Part shown: piece by piece, positions 9,117 through 18,957 of the stretch | Numbering within the stretch: the first letter of the stretch is position 1 | Layout: each line of letters starts with the position of its first letter | NCBI RefSeq assembly: GCF_002224285.1 | Contig: NZ_CP022436.1 | Location: 3,472,001 to 3,536,000 of the forward strand | Source of the DNA: Arthrobacter sp. YN | GTDB taxonomy: Bacteria; Actinomycetota; Actinomycetes; Actinomycetales; Micrococcaceae | Length of the DNA: 64,000 nt | Direction: 5' to 3' | Program-made: the position numbers and the translations under genes | Notes under the pieces: generated by a model | The model's database searches: none | What the model was told of the DNA's origin: nothing | The model's input: only the letters and a program-made list of their open reading frames with translations

Positions 9117-10319
9117 CTAGTAAACGGGCTTCGCCGGCTCGACGTCGCGCACCCAGGCGAGAATACCACCGTCGAGATGGCTGACCCGCGTATAACCCGC
9201 CTTCCGCGCAGCCTCCAACACAGCAGCCGAGCGCGTACCGGCCTTGCAGTGGAAAACAATGTCCTTGTCCTGGGGCAACTCCACCCACGCCTCGCCGGAG
9301 AGAATGCGGCCCTGCGGAATGAGGACCGAGCCGTCAATGCTGACAATGCTGTGCTCGCCCGATTCCCGGACATCCACCAAGTCGAAGTCCCGCTCCCCCG
9401 CCTCACGCTCTGCGAGCATCGAGGCAAGGTCCTTGGCGGACACAGTGTGTTCCTGGTCGGTCGCTGCCGGTGGCGTTACACCGCAGAAAGCTTCGTAGTC
9501 CGTCAGCTCCGTGATGGGTTCGGCTTCCGGGTCCTTGGATACCCTGATCTCGCGCCAGCTGCCGCCCAGTGCGTCAAAGAGCGCTACCCGGCCCAGGAGT
9601 GAACGCCCGACGCCGGTGATCAGCTTCACGGCTTCGGTCACCATGAGCGAACCAACCGCTGCGCACAACATGCCGAAGACTCCGCCCTCGCCGCAGGAAG
9701 GCACCGAACCGGCGGGTGGAGCTTCAGGATAAAGGTCCCGGTACGTGGGGCCGTGCTCGGCCCAAAACACGCTGACCTGGCCGTCGAAGCGGAAGATGGA
9801 ACCCCAGACGTAGGGCTTGCCGAGGATGGCGGCGGCGTCGTTGACCAGGTAACGCGTGGCGAAGTTGTCCGCGCCATCGAGGATGAGGTCGTACTGCGCA
9901 AACAACTCCAGGGCGTTGGATGGGTCCAGCCGGATGTCATGCAGGACGACGTTGACCAGCGGATTGAGTTCGTTGATGGCGTTGCGGGCGGACTCGATCT
10001 TGGGGATGCCCACGTCCTTCACGCCGTGGATGACCTGGCGCTGCAGGTTGCTGAGGTCCACCACGTCATCGTCAACGATTCCGAGTGTGCCAACGCCGGC
10101 CGCCGCCAAGTACAACAGTGCCGGAGAACCAAGTCCGCCGGCGCCTATGACGAGCACCTTGGCATTCTTAAGCCTGCGTTGGCCCAAGGCGCCGATTTCG
10201 GGAATGATGAGATGCCGGGAGTATCGCTCCACCTCGGCCGGCGTGAGTTCGGCGGCCGGTTCAACAAGGGGCGGCAGGACAGCGGGCGCAGCAGGGCGGG
10301 CAGCAACAATTGAGGCCAT
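9117..10319 (-). CDS. moeZ: Adenylyltransferase/sulfurtransferase, MoeZ-like (E1-like domain plus rhodanese)
   Basis: Adenylates and then thiolates the C-terminal glycine of ubiquitin-like sulfur carriers such as MoaD and ThiS. The N-terminal ThiF/MoeB domain shows RYSRHLIIPEIG, GAGGLGSPALLYLAAAG and SCGEGGVFG, which holds the thioester-type cysteine. The C-terminal rhodanese domain (about residues 300-400) has its persulfide cysteine in VFHCKAGTRSAA. The CxxC zinc pairs of E. coli MoeB are replaced by YRDLYPE, as in mycobacterial MoeZ. The nearby thiS could be a client. ATG 10319 is five bases after a minus-strand TACATT (10330-10325), so it may be leaderless. Confidence 0.9.
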   Translation of the reverse strand: MASIVAARPAAPAVLPPLVEPAAELTPAEVERYSRHLIIPEIGALGQRRLKNAKVLVIGAGGLGSPALLYLAAAGVGTLGIVDDDVVDLSNLQRQVIHGVKDVGIPKIESARNAINELNPLVNVVLHDIRLDPSNALELFAQYDLILDGADNFATRYLVNDAAAILGKPYVWGSIFRFDGQVSVFWAEHGPTYRDLYPEAPPAGSVPSCGEGGVFGMLCAAVGSLMVTEAVKLITGVGRSLLGRVALFDALGGSWREIRVSKDPEAEPITELTDYEAFCGVTPPAATDQEHTVSAKDLASMLAEREAGERDFDLVDVRESGEHSIVSIDGSVLIPQGRILSGEAWVELPQDKDIVFHCKAGTRSAAVLEAARKAGYTRVSHLDGGILAWVRDVEPAKPVY

Positions 10320-10403
10320 ACCCCAATGTATGCCTGCCGATGCCGCCCGGTCATATTACCCACCGGTAGAGTGGTCATAACTGCAAAGGAAAGGCGGCAG
10401 ACT

Positions 10404-11060
10404 GTGGCTGACGGCACAAGGGCACACGATGGGGCACCGGCCAAGCAGGAACGGGCTGTTTCAACGCGTTCACCAAGGTTGCCGCGCGACGAGCGCCGGG
10501 CGCAGTTGCTGAATGCGGCGTTGGAAGTCTTTGTCTCCAACGGTTTCCATGGTGCGGCCATGGACGAAATCGCCGAGGCTGCCCACGTGAGCAAACCGGT
10601 GCTGTACCAGCACTTTCCGTCCAAGCGCGAGCTCTATATGGCCCTTTTGGACAGCCACCTGGCAACGCTGACTGAGCTGATGCTCAGCGCCTTGAACTCC
10701 ACCTCGGACAACAAGGAACGCGTGAAAGCCGTGATGCGGGCCTACTACCGGTTCATCGCCGATGACGACCAAGCCCACCGGCTGGTCTTCGAATCGGACC
10801 TCATCAACGATCCCGATGTGAGCTCCCGCCTGGAGACCTTCAACAAAACGTTCGCGGATGCGGTGGCCCATGTCATTGCCGAGGACACCAAGTTGCCTCC
10901 CCTGGAGGCGCAGCTCCTGGGCCGCGGTCTGGCCGGAATGGCGCAGGTGAGCGCACGCTACTGGCTTGAAACGGACGGAAACCTTGACCTCGATGTGGCC
11001 AGTGATCTGATCTATCGTTTAGCTTGGCGCGGAATCAGTCGATTCCCCAAAGAGTCCTAG
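10404..11060 (+). CDS. TetR/AcrR-family transcriptional regulator
   Basis: A 218-residue DNA-binding regulator. The helix-turn-helix is seen in RRAQLLNAALEVFVSNGFHGAAMDEIAEAAHVSKPVLYQHF, split around the turn at AAHVSKPV; the rest is a ligand-binding helical domain with no family signature known to me. The start is GTG 10404 preceded by AAGGAAAGG at good distance; the open frame upstream is not used. Its position between moeZ and DUF3107 matches mycobacterial Rv3208. A TAGAGT at 10367-10372 may be its -10. GGTCATA occurs twice in the intergenic region (10349 and 10373), a possible operator half-site pair. Confidence 0.88.
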   Translation: MADGTRAHDGAPAKQERAVSTRSPRLPRDERRAQLLNAALEVFVSNGFHGAAMDEIAEAAHVSKPVLYQHFPSKRELYMALLDSHLATLTELMLSALNSTSDNKERVKAVMRAYYRFIADDDQAHRLVFESDLINDPDVSSRLETFNKTFADAVAHVIAEDTKLPPLEAQLLGRGLAGMAQVSARYWLETDGNLDLDVASDLIYRLAWRGISRFPKES

Positions 11061-11110
11061 GCTACAAATAGAGGACTGACTTAATACTTGATTGGCTTGG
11101 AGGCCTTGCT

Positions 11111-11335
11111 GTGGAAGTAAAGATCGGCATTCAGAACGTTGGCCGTGAAATTGTGCTCGAATCCGCTTTGGATGCAGACGCCGTGGCCAAGATCGTGGCA
11201 GAGGCCGTGTCCAAGGGCTCGGAATTGCGCCTGACCGACGAGAAGGGCCGCCAGATCATTGTTCCCGGCAGTGTCCTGGGCTACGTCGAGATCGGCGCCG
11301 AGGAAGTCCGCCGCGTCGGTTTCGGCGCACTCTAG
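11111..11335 (+). CDS. DUF3107 family small protein
   Basis: A 74-residue acidic protein of the actinobacterial DUF3107 family (Rv3208A/TB9.4-like). It starts with GTG after a clear GGAGG (11099-11103). The sequence MEVKIGIQNVGREIVLES is family-like. No enzyme motif, membrane segment or signal is present and its function is not known. It follows the TetR gene by 50 bases and precedes a small membrane protein, probably in one operon. Confidence 0.88.
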   Translation: MEVKIGIQNVGREIVLESALDADAVAKIVAEAVSKGSELRLTDEKGRQIIVPGSVLGYVEIGAEEVRRVGFGAL

Positions 11336-11369
11336 GCCCTCCCCTCACGCAGTCCGCTAAGGAGTCTTC

Positions 11370-11672
11370 ATGCTTTCACTCGTCGTGGTGGTTCTGGCCA
11401 CCATAGCCACCGGCTTCATCGTGTGGGCCAACGACAAGAGGCACGGCAAATACGGCATCGCCTTGCCTGCCGGTGTTTCGGTGGCTGTGGGCACCCTGAG
11501 CTGGATTGCGTTCATCAGTGCCGGCCTGGGCTACCAGCCCGGGGCAACCTGGATTCCTTGGGTCCTGCCTATCGTCCTGGGAACTGCCGCCGCCGCAGGG
11601 GTAGTGGTATTCCTGGGCCGGACCCGGACCCAGCACGATACTGCGGCGCTCACCAAGGCGCTGAGGCTCTAG
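11370..11672 (+). CDS. Small integral membrane protein, about three transmembrane segments
   Basis: A 100-residue protein with hydrophobic stretches at about residues 1-19, 34-52 and 62-81, separated by a short basic loop (NDKRHGKYG), and a polar C-terminus. TAAGGAGTC lies just before the ATG. I do not recognise a characterised family. It ends the tetR-DUF3107 group and is followed by a strong terminator. Confidence 0.75.
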   Translation: MLSLVVVVLATIATGFIVWANDKRHGKYGIALPAGVSVAVGTLSWIAFISAGLGYQPGATWIPWVLPIVLGTAAAAGVVVFLGRTRTQHDTAALTKALRL

Positions 11673-11686
11673 CAGCACCAAGAACA

Positions 11687-11729
11687 AACGACAGTGACCG
11701 CCGCCTTCGGGCGACGGTCACTGTCGTTT
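11687..11729. terminator. Bidirectional intrinsic terminator
   Basis: Arms of about 18 paired bases (11687-11705 with 11710-11728, one C/A mismatch) close a TTCG tetraloop. T-rich sequence follows on the plus strand and A-rich sequence precedes it, so it can serve both the 11370 gene and the convergent pterin dehydratase. Confidence 0.88.
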
Positions 11730-11761
11730 AACGCCTTGTCACGCGGTTGAGGTCAGGCGGC

Positions 11762-12097
11762 TCAGGCCTCCGGATACCGCTCCGGCTGGGCAGTTGCACC
11801 CAGCCCGGCCGCGGCTTCGCTCACGGAGGCCGCAGCGGCGATGTCGCGGGGGGTGACGTTCCCGCCGGCATCGTGGGACACGTACCGCAGGTGGACCCTG
11901 TTGTAGCGCCATTCCAGATCGGGATGGTGGTTTTGCTGTTCGGCGATCTGTCCGATCGCCGCAATAAGCGCCAGGGCTTCGGCCGCCGTCGGGGTTTTAT
12001 AGACGGTGACCAGGCCGTCCTTGTACTTCCAGTCGGGGAGCTCCCGGAGGGCATCGTCGACATCCGCCTGGGTCAGGTGGTCACGGTTCCCTGCCAC
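11762..12097 (-). CDS. 4a-hydroxytetrahydrobiopterin (pterin) dehydratase family
   Basis: A 111-residue PCD/DCoH protein. The family's catalytic signature is clear in QQNHHPDLEWRYNRVHLRY. Such enzymes dehydrate 4a-hydroxypterin and in bacteria may also assist other pterin or folate reactions. The open frame reaches 12130, but GTG 12097 sits after GAAGGAG at the right distance and gives the usual N-terminus VAGNRDHLTQADVDDALREL. It lies immediately downstream of thiG and may be cotranscribed; a link to thiamine is not established. Confidence 0.88.
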   Translation of the reverse strand: MAGNRDHLTQADVDDALRELPDWKYKDGLVTVYKTPTAAEALALIAAIGQIAEQQNHHPDLEWRYNRVHLRYVSHDAGGNVTPRDIAAAASVSEAAAGLGATAQPERYPEA

Positions 12098-12130
12098 TGC
12101 TGCTCCTTCTCGCGAAGACACGGCGGACAC

Positions 12131-13165
<1,035 letters not shown>

Positions 13166-13169
<4 letters not shown>

Positions 13170-14431
13170 GCTGTTTCCTTGCTGGGTGCGTGTGCCGGCG
13201 TGAGCGCCCGCGCTGTGGATGTAGTGGCCGCGAAGCGGTCCGGGCGGAATGGTGCCCACCGGGGGTCCGACGAGCCGTTGATCAGCCCGCCCACGATCCG
13301 TGCGGCCGCGGGCGTCAGGAGGACGCCATGCCGGAAGAATCCCGTGGCGATCACCAGGCCATCAACATCCCCCCTGGAGCCGGCGACCCGTCCAAGCAAC
13401 GGGGCGTTGTCCGGAGTGCCGGGGCGGGCGCGGGCCGTTGCTTCGAGCAGTTCAAGTTCCGCCACTGCGGGGACCAAGGCCTGGGCGTCCCTCAGCAACT
13501 GGTAGACGCCCCCGGCTGAGACCGCATTGGAGGATGCCGACAGCCCGTCCTCGCGTTGGGTGGCCCCGATGACTACCGTGCCGTTGTCCCGGGGCACGAT
13601 GTAGACGGGCACCCCGCGGACCATCCCGCGGACGGTGGAGGTGAGCAGGGGCCGCAGGTGTTCAGGCACCCGAAGCCTGAGGATGTCGCCATACACCGGC
13701 CGGACGGGAAGGCTGAGCCCGTCGGGGAGCCCCTCCAGTTCAGCCGCACCCAGTCCGTTGGCGACCACTGTTTCGGTGGAGTGGACAGCGGCACCGGACT
13801 CGAGTTCCACTCCTGAGACCCGCCCTGCGTCCCAGAGCAAACGGCGCGCCGAGGAAGCCACGGCAAACCCATTGGCGGCATCCGAAACCCAGGTGGAGTC
13901 GCTGGCCTCGTGGCGCGCCAGTCCCGACAGGAGGCATGCCGCCAACTTCCGGGGATCAACCTGGTGGTCGGCGGGAATGTCGAAGGCACTGGAAATTTGG
14001 GGGCTGAGGAGGGGTTCGCGATTCCGGGCGTCGCGCAGGGAAAGCGGCTCAACCCCCAGGCCCGCAGCGAGCTGCACCGCACGGAGGTCTCCCAGCGCCC
14101 TGCGGTCCGCAGCGTCGGCACCCACGGCGAGTGTCGGCGTCGTGCGGTATCCGGTGTCTTGTCCTCCGCAGGTCAGGCTTGCTGCGAAAGACGGCCACAG
14201 CCGGGACGATTCGAGCATCAACTCCAGGAGATCTTCCTCCTGGTAGTGAAATTCGCTCACGGGGGCAAGCATTCCGGCGGCAGCAAACGTAGCCCCCGAA
14301 GCCGGTGCGGGGTCGATCACCACCACGGAGCGGCCAAGTCGCCGCGCTTCGCGGGCGATGCCCAGCCCGATGACGCCGCCGCCAATGACGGCCACGTCGG
14401 CCTGGAGCGGGGTTTGGCGGGGAACTGCCAT
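13166..14431 (-). CDS. thiO: Glycine oxidase
   Basis: FAD enzyme that oxidises glycine to the imine needed for thiazole formation. The N-terminal FAD fold is VAVIGGGVIGLGIAREARRLG, and the D-amino-acid-oxidase-like C-terminus contains RARPGTPDNAPLLG and VIATGFFRHGVLLTPAAA. 421 residues. It is the first gene behind the TPP riboswitch; GAAGGA lies 8 bases before the ATG and directly next to the conserved 3' end of the aptamer, which suggests control of translation initiation. Confidence 0.94.
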
Positions 14432-14442
14432 TGCGCGTTTCC

Positions 14443-14542
14443 TTCCCTACGCCGGTACTAGCCGGATCAGGTCAAGCGGTCGGCTCTTAAGCCCTCTCAG
14501 CCGGACAGTCATATGACGAACGTCGCGGCTCCCGCAGTACGT
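14443..14542 (-). ncRNA. TPP riboswitch (thi box) of the thiOSG operon
   Basis: Read on the minus strand, the conserved order is present: GCGGGAGCC, then GGCTGAGAGGGC (14502-14491), ACCTGATCCGGCTAGTACC (one internal loop and stem) and GGCGTAGGGAAGG (14454-14442). These match the pyrimidine- and pyrophosphate-sensing elements of TPP aptamers. The last element runs into the thiO Shine-Dalgarno, so ligand binding would hide the ribosome site. The 5' edge is approximate. Confidence 0.93.
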
Positions 14543-14547
14543 GCCCA

Positions 14548-14565
14548 GTTTAGAGGAACTACTCT
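14548..14565. promoter_or_regulatory. Overlapping divergent -10 elements for thiO and thiE
   Basis: On the minus strand TAAACT (14553-14548) would start a transcript near 14541, just at the 5' end of the riboswitch. On the plus strand TACTCT (14560-14565) would start near 14572, at the thiE ATG 14573. The two promoters occupy the same DNA, so polymerase binding should be mutually exclusive. The -35 boxes are poor. Confidence 0.5.
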
Positions 14566-14572
14566 GGGTTCC

Positions 14573-15256
14573 ATGACCCAGACTGATGCCCTCGCCACCG
14601 CCCGCTTGTATCTGTGCACCGATGCGCGGAAACGGCAAGGCGATTTTGAAGACTTTGTGGACGCCGCGTTCGAGGGCGGTGTGGACATCATCCAGCTGCG
14701 CGACAAGACCCTCGAAGCTGCCGACGAATTGGAGTTGCTGGCGGTCCTGCACGGAGTTGCGCAACGTCATGGACGGCTGTGGGCTGTCAACGATCGAGCC
14801 GACGTTGCCAGTGTTTCCGGGGCTCCGGTGTTCCACATCGGGCAAAAGGACCTCCCGTTGAAGGTGGCCCGGACATTGCTTCCGGAGTCCGTCACGATCG
14901 GTCTTTCCACCCACTCCCCCGAGCAGGTGAATGCCGCCATCGCGGCATCACCGGGACAGGGGGGCCTGGACTATTTCTGTGTAGGACCCGTCTGGGCGAC
15001 ACCCACCAAACCCGGCCGCGAAGCCGTGGGACTGGACTTGGTCACATATGCCGCAGAAGCGAGCAAGCGTGCAGTCGAGACCACCGACGGCGCCGTGAAC
15101 CTGCCATGGTTCGCCATCGGAGGGATCGATCTCAGCAACGTAGAGCAGGTGCGGGCCGCAGGCGCCACCCGGATCGTCGTGGTCCGCGCCATCACCGAGG
15201 CTTCGGATCCGACGACGGCAGCCAAGTCGCTGCTGGAGGCGCTGGACGCAGCCTGA
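14573..15256 (+). CDS. thiE: Thiamine phosphate synthase
   Basis: Couples hydroxymethylpyrimidine pyrophosphate with thiazole phosphate. The 227-residue barrel shows [52 protein letters not shown] and [14 protein letters not shown], all family landmarks. ATG 14573 is chosen because it fits the family N-terminus; the open frame to 14513 overlaps riboswitch DNA. It is divergent from thiO, lacks its own riboswitch and appears to be leaderless. Confidence 0.95.
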   Translation: MTQTDALATARLYLCTDARKRQGDFEDFVDAAFEGGVDIIQLRDKTLEAADELELLAVLHGVAQRHGRLWAVNDRADVASVSGAPVFHIGQKDLPLKVARTLLPESVTIGLSTHSPEQVNAAIAASPGQGGLDYFCVGPVWATPTKPGREAVGLDLVTYAAEASKRAVETTDGAVNLPWFAIGGIDLSNVEQVRAAGATRIVVVRAITEASDPTTAAKSLLEALDAA

Positions 15257-15299
15257 GCCTGGCCGTTGGAGCCTTTCAGGCATAAGCCCGGTCATACCG

Positions 15300-15968
15300 C
15301 TAGGCAGTGAGGCCCAGCGCCGTCATCCGGCGGGCATGACGCCCGGCGAGCTCGCCTGTCAGTCTTTTAATTGCGGCGCGGGCATCGCCACCACTTTTTA
15401 GTGCCGGCCCCAACTGTGGGTGCTCAGTCCCTACCCTCTGCGCCTGTGTCAGCGCTTCCCCCACCAGCCGGCGGCCCCACAACGCCAGCCGTGAGGCCAG
15501 TCGTGGGTCATCGGCCAAGGCCCGCCGCAGCAGGACACGAAGTACCTCGGTTGCCTGGTCGGGGGAGGCAACCCGGTCCACGAACTGCTGCGTTGTTCCA
15601 TCGAGGAAAGTGGCGACAGCCCGGTAGAAGTCCGAGGAAACGGTGTCGATGACGTATGCCTTCATCACGGATTCGAACCAGTCCCCGGGCTTGGTGCGTT
15701 CATGGAAGTGGTCAAAGGAACGCTGGAACGGCAGCATGGCTTCCTCCGGATCAAGGCCCATTTCAGTGAGCCGATCGCTCAGCAGCGCGAAGTTTCCGTA
15801 CGCACCGACGGCAATTTTTGCCAGCACTGAACGGTCATGGAGTGTGGGGGCGTATCGGGAATCGAACGAAAGCCGGCCGAAAGCCGACAACTCGCCGTAG
15901 GCCATGGCGCCCAGGAGTTCCGCGGCGAGTTGTCCGGCAGAAGGTGCGACGTCCGTCGAAGTGCCCAT
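15300..15968 (-). CDS. Ferritin-like fold protein (actinobacterial MiaE-like family)
   Basis: A 222-residue helical protein related to actinobacterial ferritin-like proteins annotated near tRNA hydroxylase MiaE. Possible di-iron ligands include the Glu in YGELSAFGR and the Glu and His residues in FDHFHERTKPGDWFES. No signal or membrane segment. In mycobacteria a similar gene lies between DUF3107 and the rhlE-like helicase, as here. The substrate is unknown; the tRNA role is only a family-level suggestion. Confidence 0.72.
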   Translation of the reverse strand: MGTSTDVAPSAGQLAAELLGAMAYGELSAFGRLSFDSRYAPTLHDRSVLAKIAVGAYGNFALLSDRLTEMGLDPEEAMLPFQRSFDHFHERTKPGDWFESVMKAYVIDTVSSDFYRAVATFLDGTTQQFVDRVASPDQATEVLRVLLRRALADDPRLASRLALWGRRLVGEALTQAQRVGTEHPQLGPALKSGGDARAAIKRLTGELAGRHARRMTALGLTA

Positions 15969-16123
15969 AATCCAAGACTATCCCCGGCTCTCCACACCCC
16001 GCCCGCGGAGATTGCCTTCAGCAGCGTTGGTCCCACTAGGCTGACTGGAAGTGAGTTGACTGTCTGGCCTGCCCGCAGGCCGCGTGTCCTCCTCCTCGCA
16101 CCCACTCCCCCGAAGGATGATCA

Positions 16124-17065
16124 ATGACTAATCCGAGCTACCCGCCCGCGCCCCACAACGGGAACGGTGCCCCACCAGTTCCCCCTGCACCCGGTGCTTT
16201 CGACGCCCAGTACCAAGGCGGACCCCAGACGTACCAGTCCGGCCCGGATTCCAGCCCTTATGGTGTTCCCGGCACGGGTACTCCGGCCAAGTCCTTCATG
16301 GTCACGTGGATCCTCTCCTTGCTCCTTGGTGGCCTCGGTGTTGACCGCTTTTACTTGGGAAAGATCGGGACCGGCATTGCCAAACTGCTCACTGCGGGCG
16401 GACTCGGCATCTGGTCCATCGTGGACCTCATCATCACGCTGACCGGCAACGCACGGGATAAGGAAGGCCGCCCGCTGCAGGGTTATCCGGAAAACAAGAA
16501 GAAGGCCTGGATCATCACGCTCGTTGTCTGGTTCGCCGGCCTGGTTGTTGGGATCGTGTCCGCGGTGTTGTCTTTGACGCTGGTGGCTGCCGCCGTCCAG
16601 GGACAGGCCACGCCTGTCCCTGCCGCACCGTCAGCTTCACAGGAGGCCACTGCCCCTTCCCAAGGCACTGCCACCGATGGCAACGCTTTCGAGGTCACGG
16701 TGTCCGAGGGCAACACCGTTAAGGTCACCGTCCTTAACACCGGGTACACCACCGAAATCCCGGAGATGGCTTACATGAAGCCGCTCAACGGCGGGTTCCT
16801 CCTTCTGGAGGTTTCCTGGGAGACCACCGCCGGATCCAGCTTCGTCGCGCCCAGCAACTTCGACGCCTTCGATGCTGACGGCAAAGAGGGCGACCGGATC
16901 TTCCTTGACGATGGTCTGGGCGGTCTGGTCTCCGGCGATGTCGCCGCCGGCGACGTACAGCAGGGAGTCATTGCCTTCGACATCAAGAATGGTCCCACCA
17001 CAGTGGTGATCAACAATGACTTCGGCGACAAGGCAGCCACCTTCACTTTGACACCGGCAAGCTGA
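16124..17065 (+). CDS. TM2-domain membrane protein with extracellular DUF4352-like domain
   Basis: 313 residues: a Pro/Gly/Tyr-rich N-terminal tail (1-53), a TM2 domain with two helices (about 57-118, with GGLGVDRFYLGKIGTGIAK), a third transmembrane helix (about 129-158), an Ala/Pro/Thr-rich linker, then a beta-rich domain (about 185-313) typical of DUF4352 lipoprotein-like modules. The third helix puts the C-terminal domain on one face, probably outside. Function is unknown. GAAGGA precedes the ATG, and a strong terminator follows. Confidence 0.82.
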   Translation: MTNPSYPPAPHNGNGAPPVPPAPGAFDAQYQGGPQTYQSGPDSSPYGVPGTGTPAKSFMVTWILSLLLGGLGVDRFYLGKIGTGIAKLLTAGGLGIWSIVDLIITLTGNARDKEGRPLQGYPENKKKAWIITLVVWFAGLVVGIVSAVLSLTLVAAAVQGQATPVPAAPSASQEATAPSQGTATDGNAFEVTVSEGNTVKVTVLNTGYTTEIPEMAYMKPLNGGFLLLEVSWETTAGSSFVAPSNFDAFDADGKEGDRIFLDDGLGGLVSGDVAAGDVQQGVIAFDIKNGPTTVVINNDFGDKAATFTLTPAS

Positions 17066-17095
17066 CCGCCTGTTTGGTCAAAACCAGCTTTACCG

Positions 17096-17128
17096 AAAGC
17101 CCGTTGCCCCCTGGGGCAGCGGGCTTTT
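17096..17128 (+). terminator. Intrinsic terminator after the TM2 gene
   Basis: Arms 17096-17110 and 17113-17128 pair (AAAGCCCG, a T/G wobble, then TGCCCC with GGGGCA), followed by a TTTT tail. It ends about 50 bases before the RNB gene. Confidence 0.88.
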
Positions 17129-17177
17129 GCGTGCGGCGGCCAAGACTATCGGCCGGTTTCGGGCTACCCTGATTTTC

Positions 17178-18680
17178 GTGTCACATCATCGGATAGCACC
17201 CAACGTCGACGATTCGTCGGACCAGCTCGCTGCGGCCCTTGCGGCCTTGAGGACAGAGCTGGAACTCCCCACTGAGTACCCGGCTGAGGCAGTACAAGAG
17301 GCACAACGGGCCGTGGAGCATCTGAAGCTGCCGGATCAGGATTTGCGGGAGATCCCCTTTGTCACCATTGACCCCGCTACGTCGACTGACCTGGACCAGG
17401 CCCTGTTCATTGATCGTGCCGGGGACGGCTACAAGGTCCTCTACGCCATCGCTGACGTGCCGTCCTTTGTGGCTCCTGGAGGAGCATTGGATGCCGAGAC
17501 CCGGCTCCGCGGACAAACGTTCTATGCACCTGACGGCCGGATCCCCCTGCACCCCGAGGTCATCAGTGAAAACGCCGGAAGCCTGCTGGCCGAACAGGAC
17601 TGCAGTGCTTTTGTGTGGGACTTCGACCTCGACGCCGATGCAGAGGTCGTGTCCGTAACCGTAGCCCGGGCGACTGTCCGAAGCCGGGCCAAGCTGAGCT
17701 ACAAAGGCGCCCAACAGCAGATCGACGACGGCACTGCCCCGCCTGTTCTCCAACTCCTCAAGGAAGTGGGACTGAAGCGCGTCGAGCTCGAACGATTGCG
17801 TGGCGGCGCAAGCCTCAACATGCCGGAACAGGAAATCGTCCAGGCGACCGACGGCGGCGGGTACAGGATCGTTGCTGCCCCGTCTCTGCCGGTGGAAGAC
17901 TGGAACGCACAGATCTCTCTGATGACCGGAATGGCGGCCGCAGAACTGATGCTGGAAGGGAAAGTAGGCATCCTCCGCACCATGCCCGCCCCGGACGAAC
18001 GCTCACTGAAGCATTTCAAGCGGCAAACCACTGCGTTGGGCAAACCGTGGGACGGCCAGGTCAGCTACGGCGAGTACTTGCGGACTTTGGATGCGTCCGA
18101 CCCCAATCAGCTGGCCATCCTGCACTCTGCCGGGACACTGTTCAGGGGCGCCGGTTACACGCCCTTCGACGGCGAGGTGCCTGACACGGTGATCCAGGCG
18201 GCCATCGGGGCTCCCTACGCCCACACCACAGCACCGCTGCGACGCCTCATTGACAGATTTGTCCTGGTCATCTGCGAGGCCCTCAGTAACAACAAGGACA
18301 TTCCGCGCTGGGCCCGTGACGCCCTGCCCTCGTTGCCGGAGATCATGGCAGCCTCGGACCAAGTGGCTGGACGGCTTGAGCGTGCGGCACTGGACACCGT
18401 GGAAGCGGCACTGGTAGCCAACCACGTGGGCCAGGAGTTCGACGCCGTGGTGATTTCAGGGTCCAAGCCTTCCAACGGAACTGGAAATGGAAACGGCAAC
18501 AGAGCCAACGGCAATAAAGCCAACGGAAACGGGAGCGGTCCGTACGGCGTCGTCCAGATCGCAGAACCGGCCGTCACCGCCCGCTGCGACGGCGAGCTGG
18601 AGTCCGGGACCAAGGTGCGCGTACGCCTGGTTACGGCGGATGTTGCCAGCCGGGAGATCAGGTTCGAGCTGCAGCGGTGA
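17178..18680 (+). CDS. RNB-domain ribonuclease (RNase II/R family)
   Basis: A 500-residue 3'-5' exoribonuclease. The catalytic RNB motif is seen at residues 65-76 (DPATSTDLDQAL) with the magnesium-binding aspartates, and PYAHTTAPLRRLIDRF marks the end of the RNB core. N-terminal cold-shock domains are missing, so it is shorter than RNase R. A Gly/Asn-rich low-complexity stretch (nt about 18465-18541) is inserted before a short S1-like C-terminus. GTG 17178 is preceded by TACCCT (17164-17169), suggesting a leaderless mRNA. Confidence 0.9.
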   Translation: MSHHRIAPNVDDSSDQLAAALAALRTELELPTEYPAEAVQEAQRAVEHLKLPDQDLREIPFVTIDPATSTDLDQALFIDRAGDGYKVLYAIADVPSFVAPGGALDAETRLRGQTFYAPDGRIPLHPEVISENAGSLLAEQDCSAFVWDFDLDADAEVVSVTVARATVRSRAKLSYKGAQQQIDDGTAPPVLQLLKEVGLKRVELERLRGGASLNMPEQEIVQATDGGGYRIVAAPSLPVEDWNAQISLMTGMAAAELMLEGKVGILRTMPAPDERSLKHFKRQTTALGKPWDGQVSYGEYLRTLDASDPNQLAILHSAGTLFRGAGYTPFDGEVPDTVIQAAIGAPYAHTTAPLRRLIDRFVLVICEALSNNKDIPRWARDALPSLPEIMAASDQVAGRLERAALDTVEAALVANHVGQEFDAVVISGSKPSNGTGNGNGNRANGNKANGNGSGPYGVVQIAEPAVTARCDGELESGTKVRVRLVTADVASREIRFELQR

Positions 18681-18722
18681 AGCCATCGAACCCATGATCC
18701 GGGCTTTATGGCTCCCAGAGGA

Positions 18723-18957
18723 TAGACTGGGGCTGTAGTAATGGATGCCCGGTCGTTGATTCAGTTAATTTTTGAAGTCAACAAGCCCGCCCCTACGCGA
18801 TCTTGAGATGTACCAACTGGTCACCAGTGCCAGTACTTAGATAGCCCGCGATCGGCTTCCACTGGATATGCTTGCGCGCCAGTCCGTGCTCCGGTACGGC
18901 TTCACCGCCCCCGTTGAGCACGCAGCGCCAATGCCTAAATGAATAAGGAAACTCCCT
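18723..18957 (+). promoter_or_regulatory. Promoter and long structured 5' leader of the DEAD-box helicase gene
   Basis: TAGACT at 18723-18728 is a likely -10; transcription from about 18735 gives a leader of roughly 220 bases with no convincing gene. It contains a hairpin GTAC..ACTGG-TCA-CCAGT..GTAC (18810-18836), and the words ACTGG (18816, 18861) and CCAGT (18824, 18830, 18879) recur so that several pairings exclude one another. This is what a conditional RNA leader could look like; no Rfam family was recognised. Confidence 0.45.
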
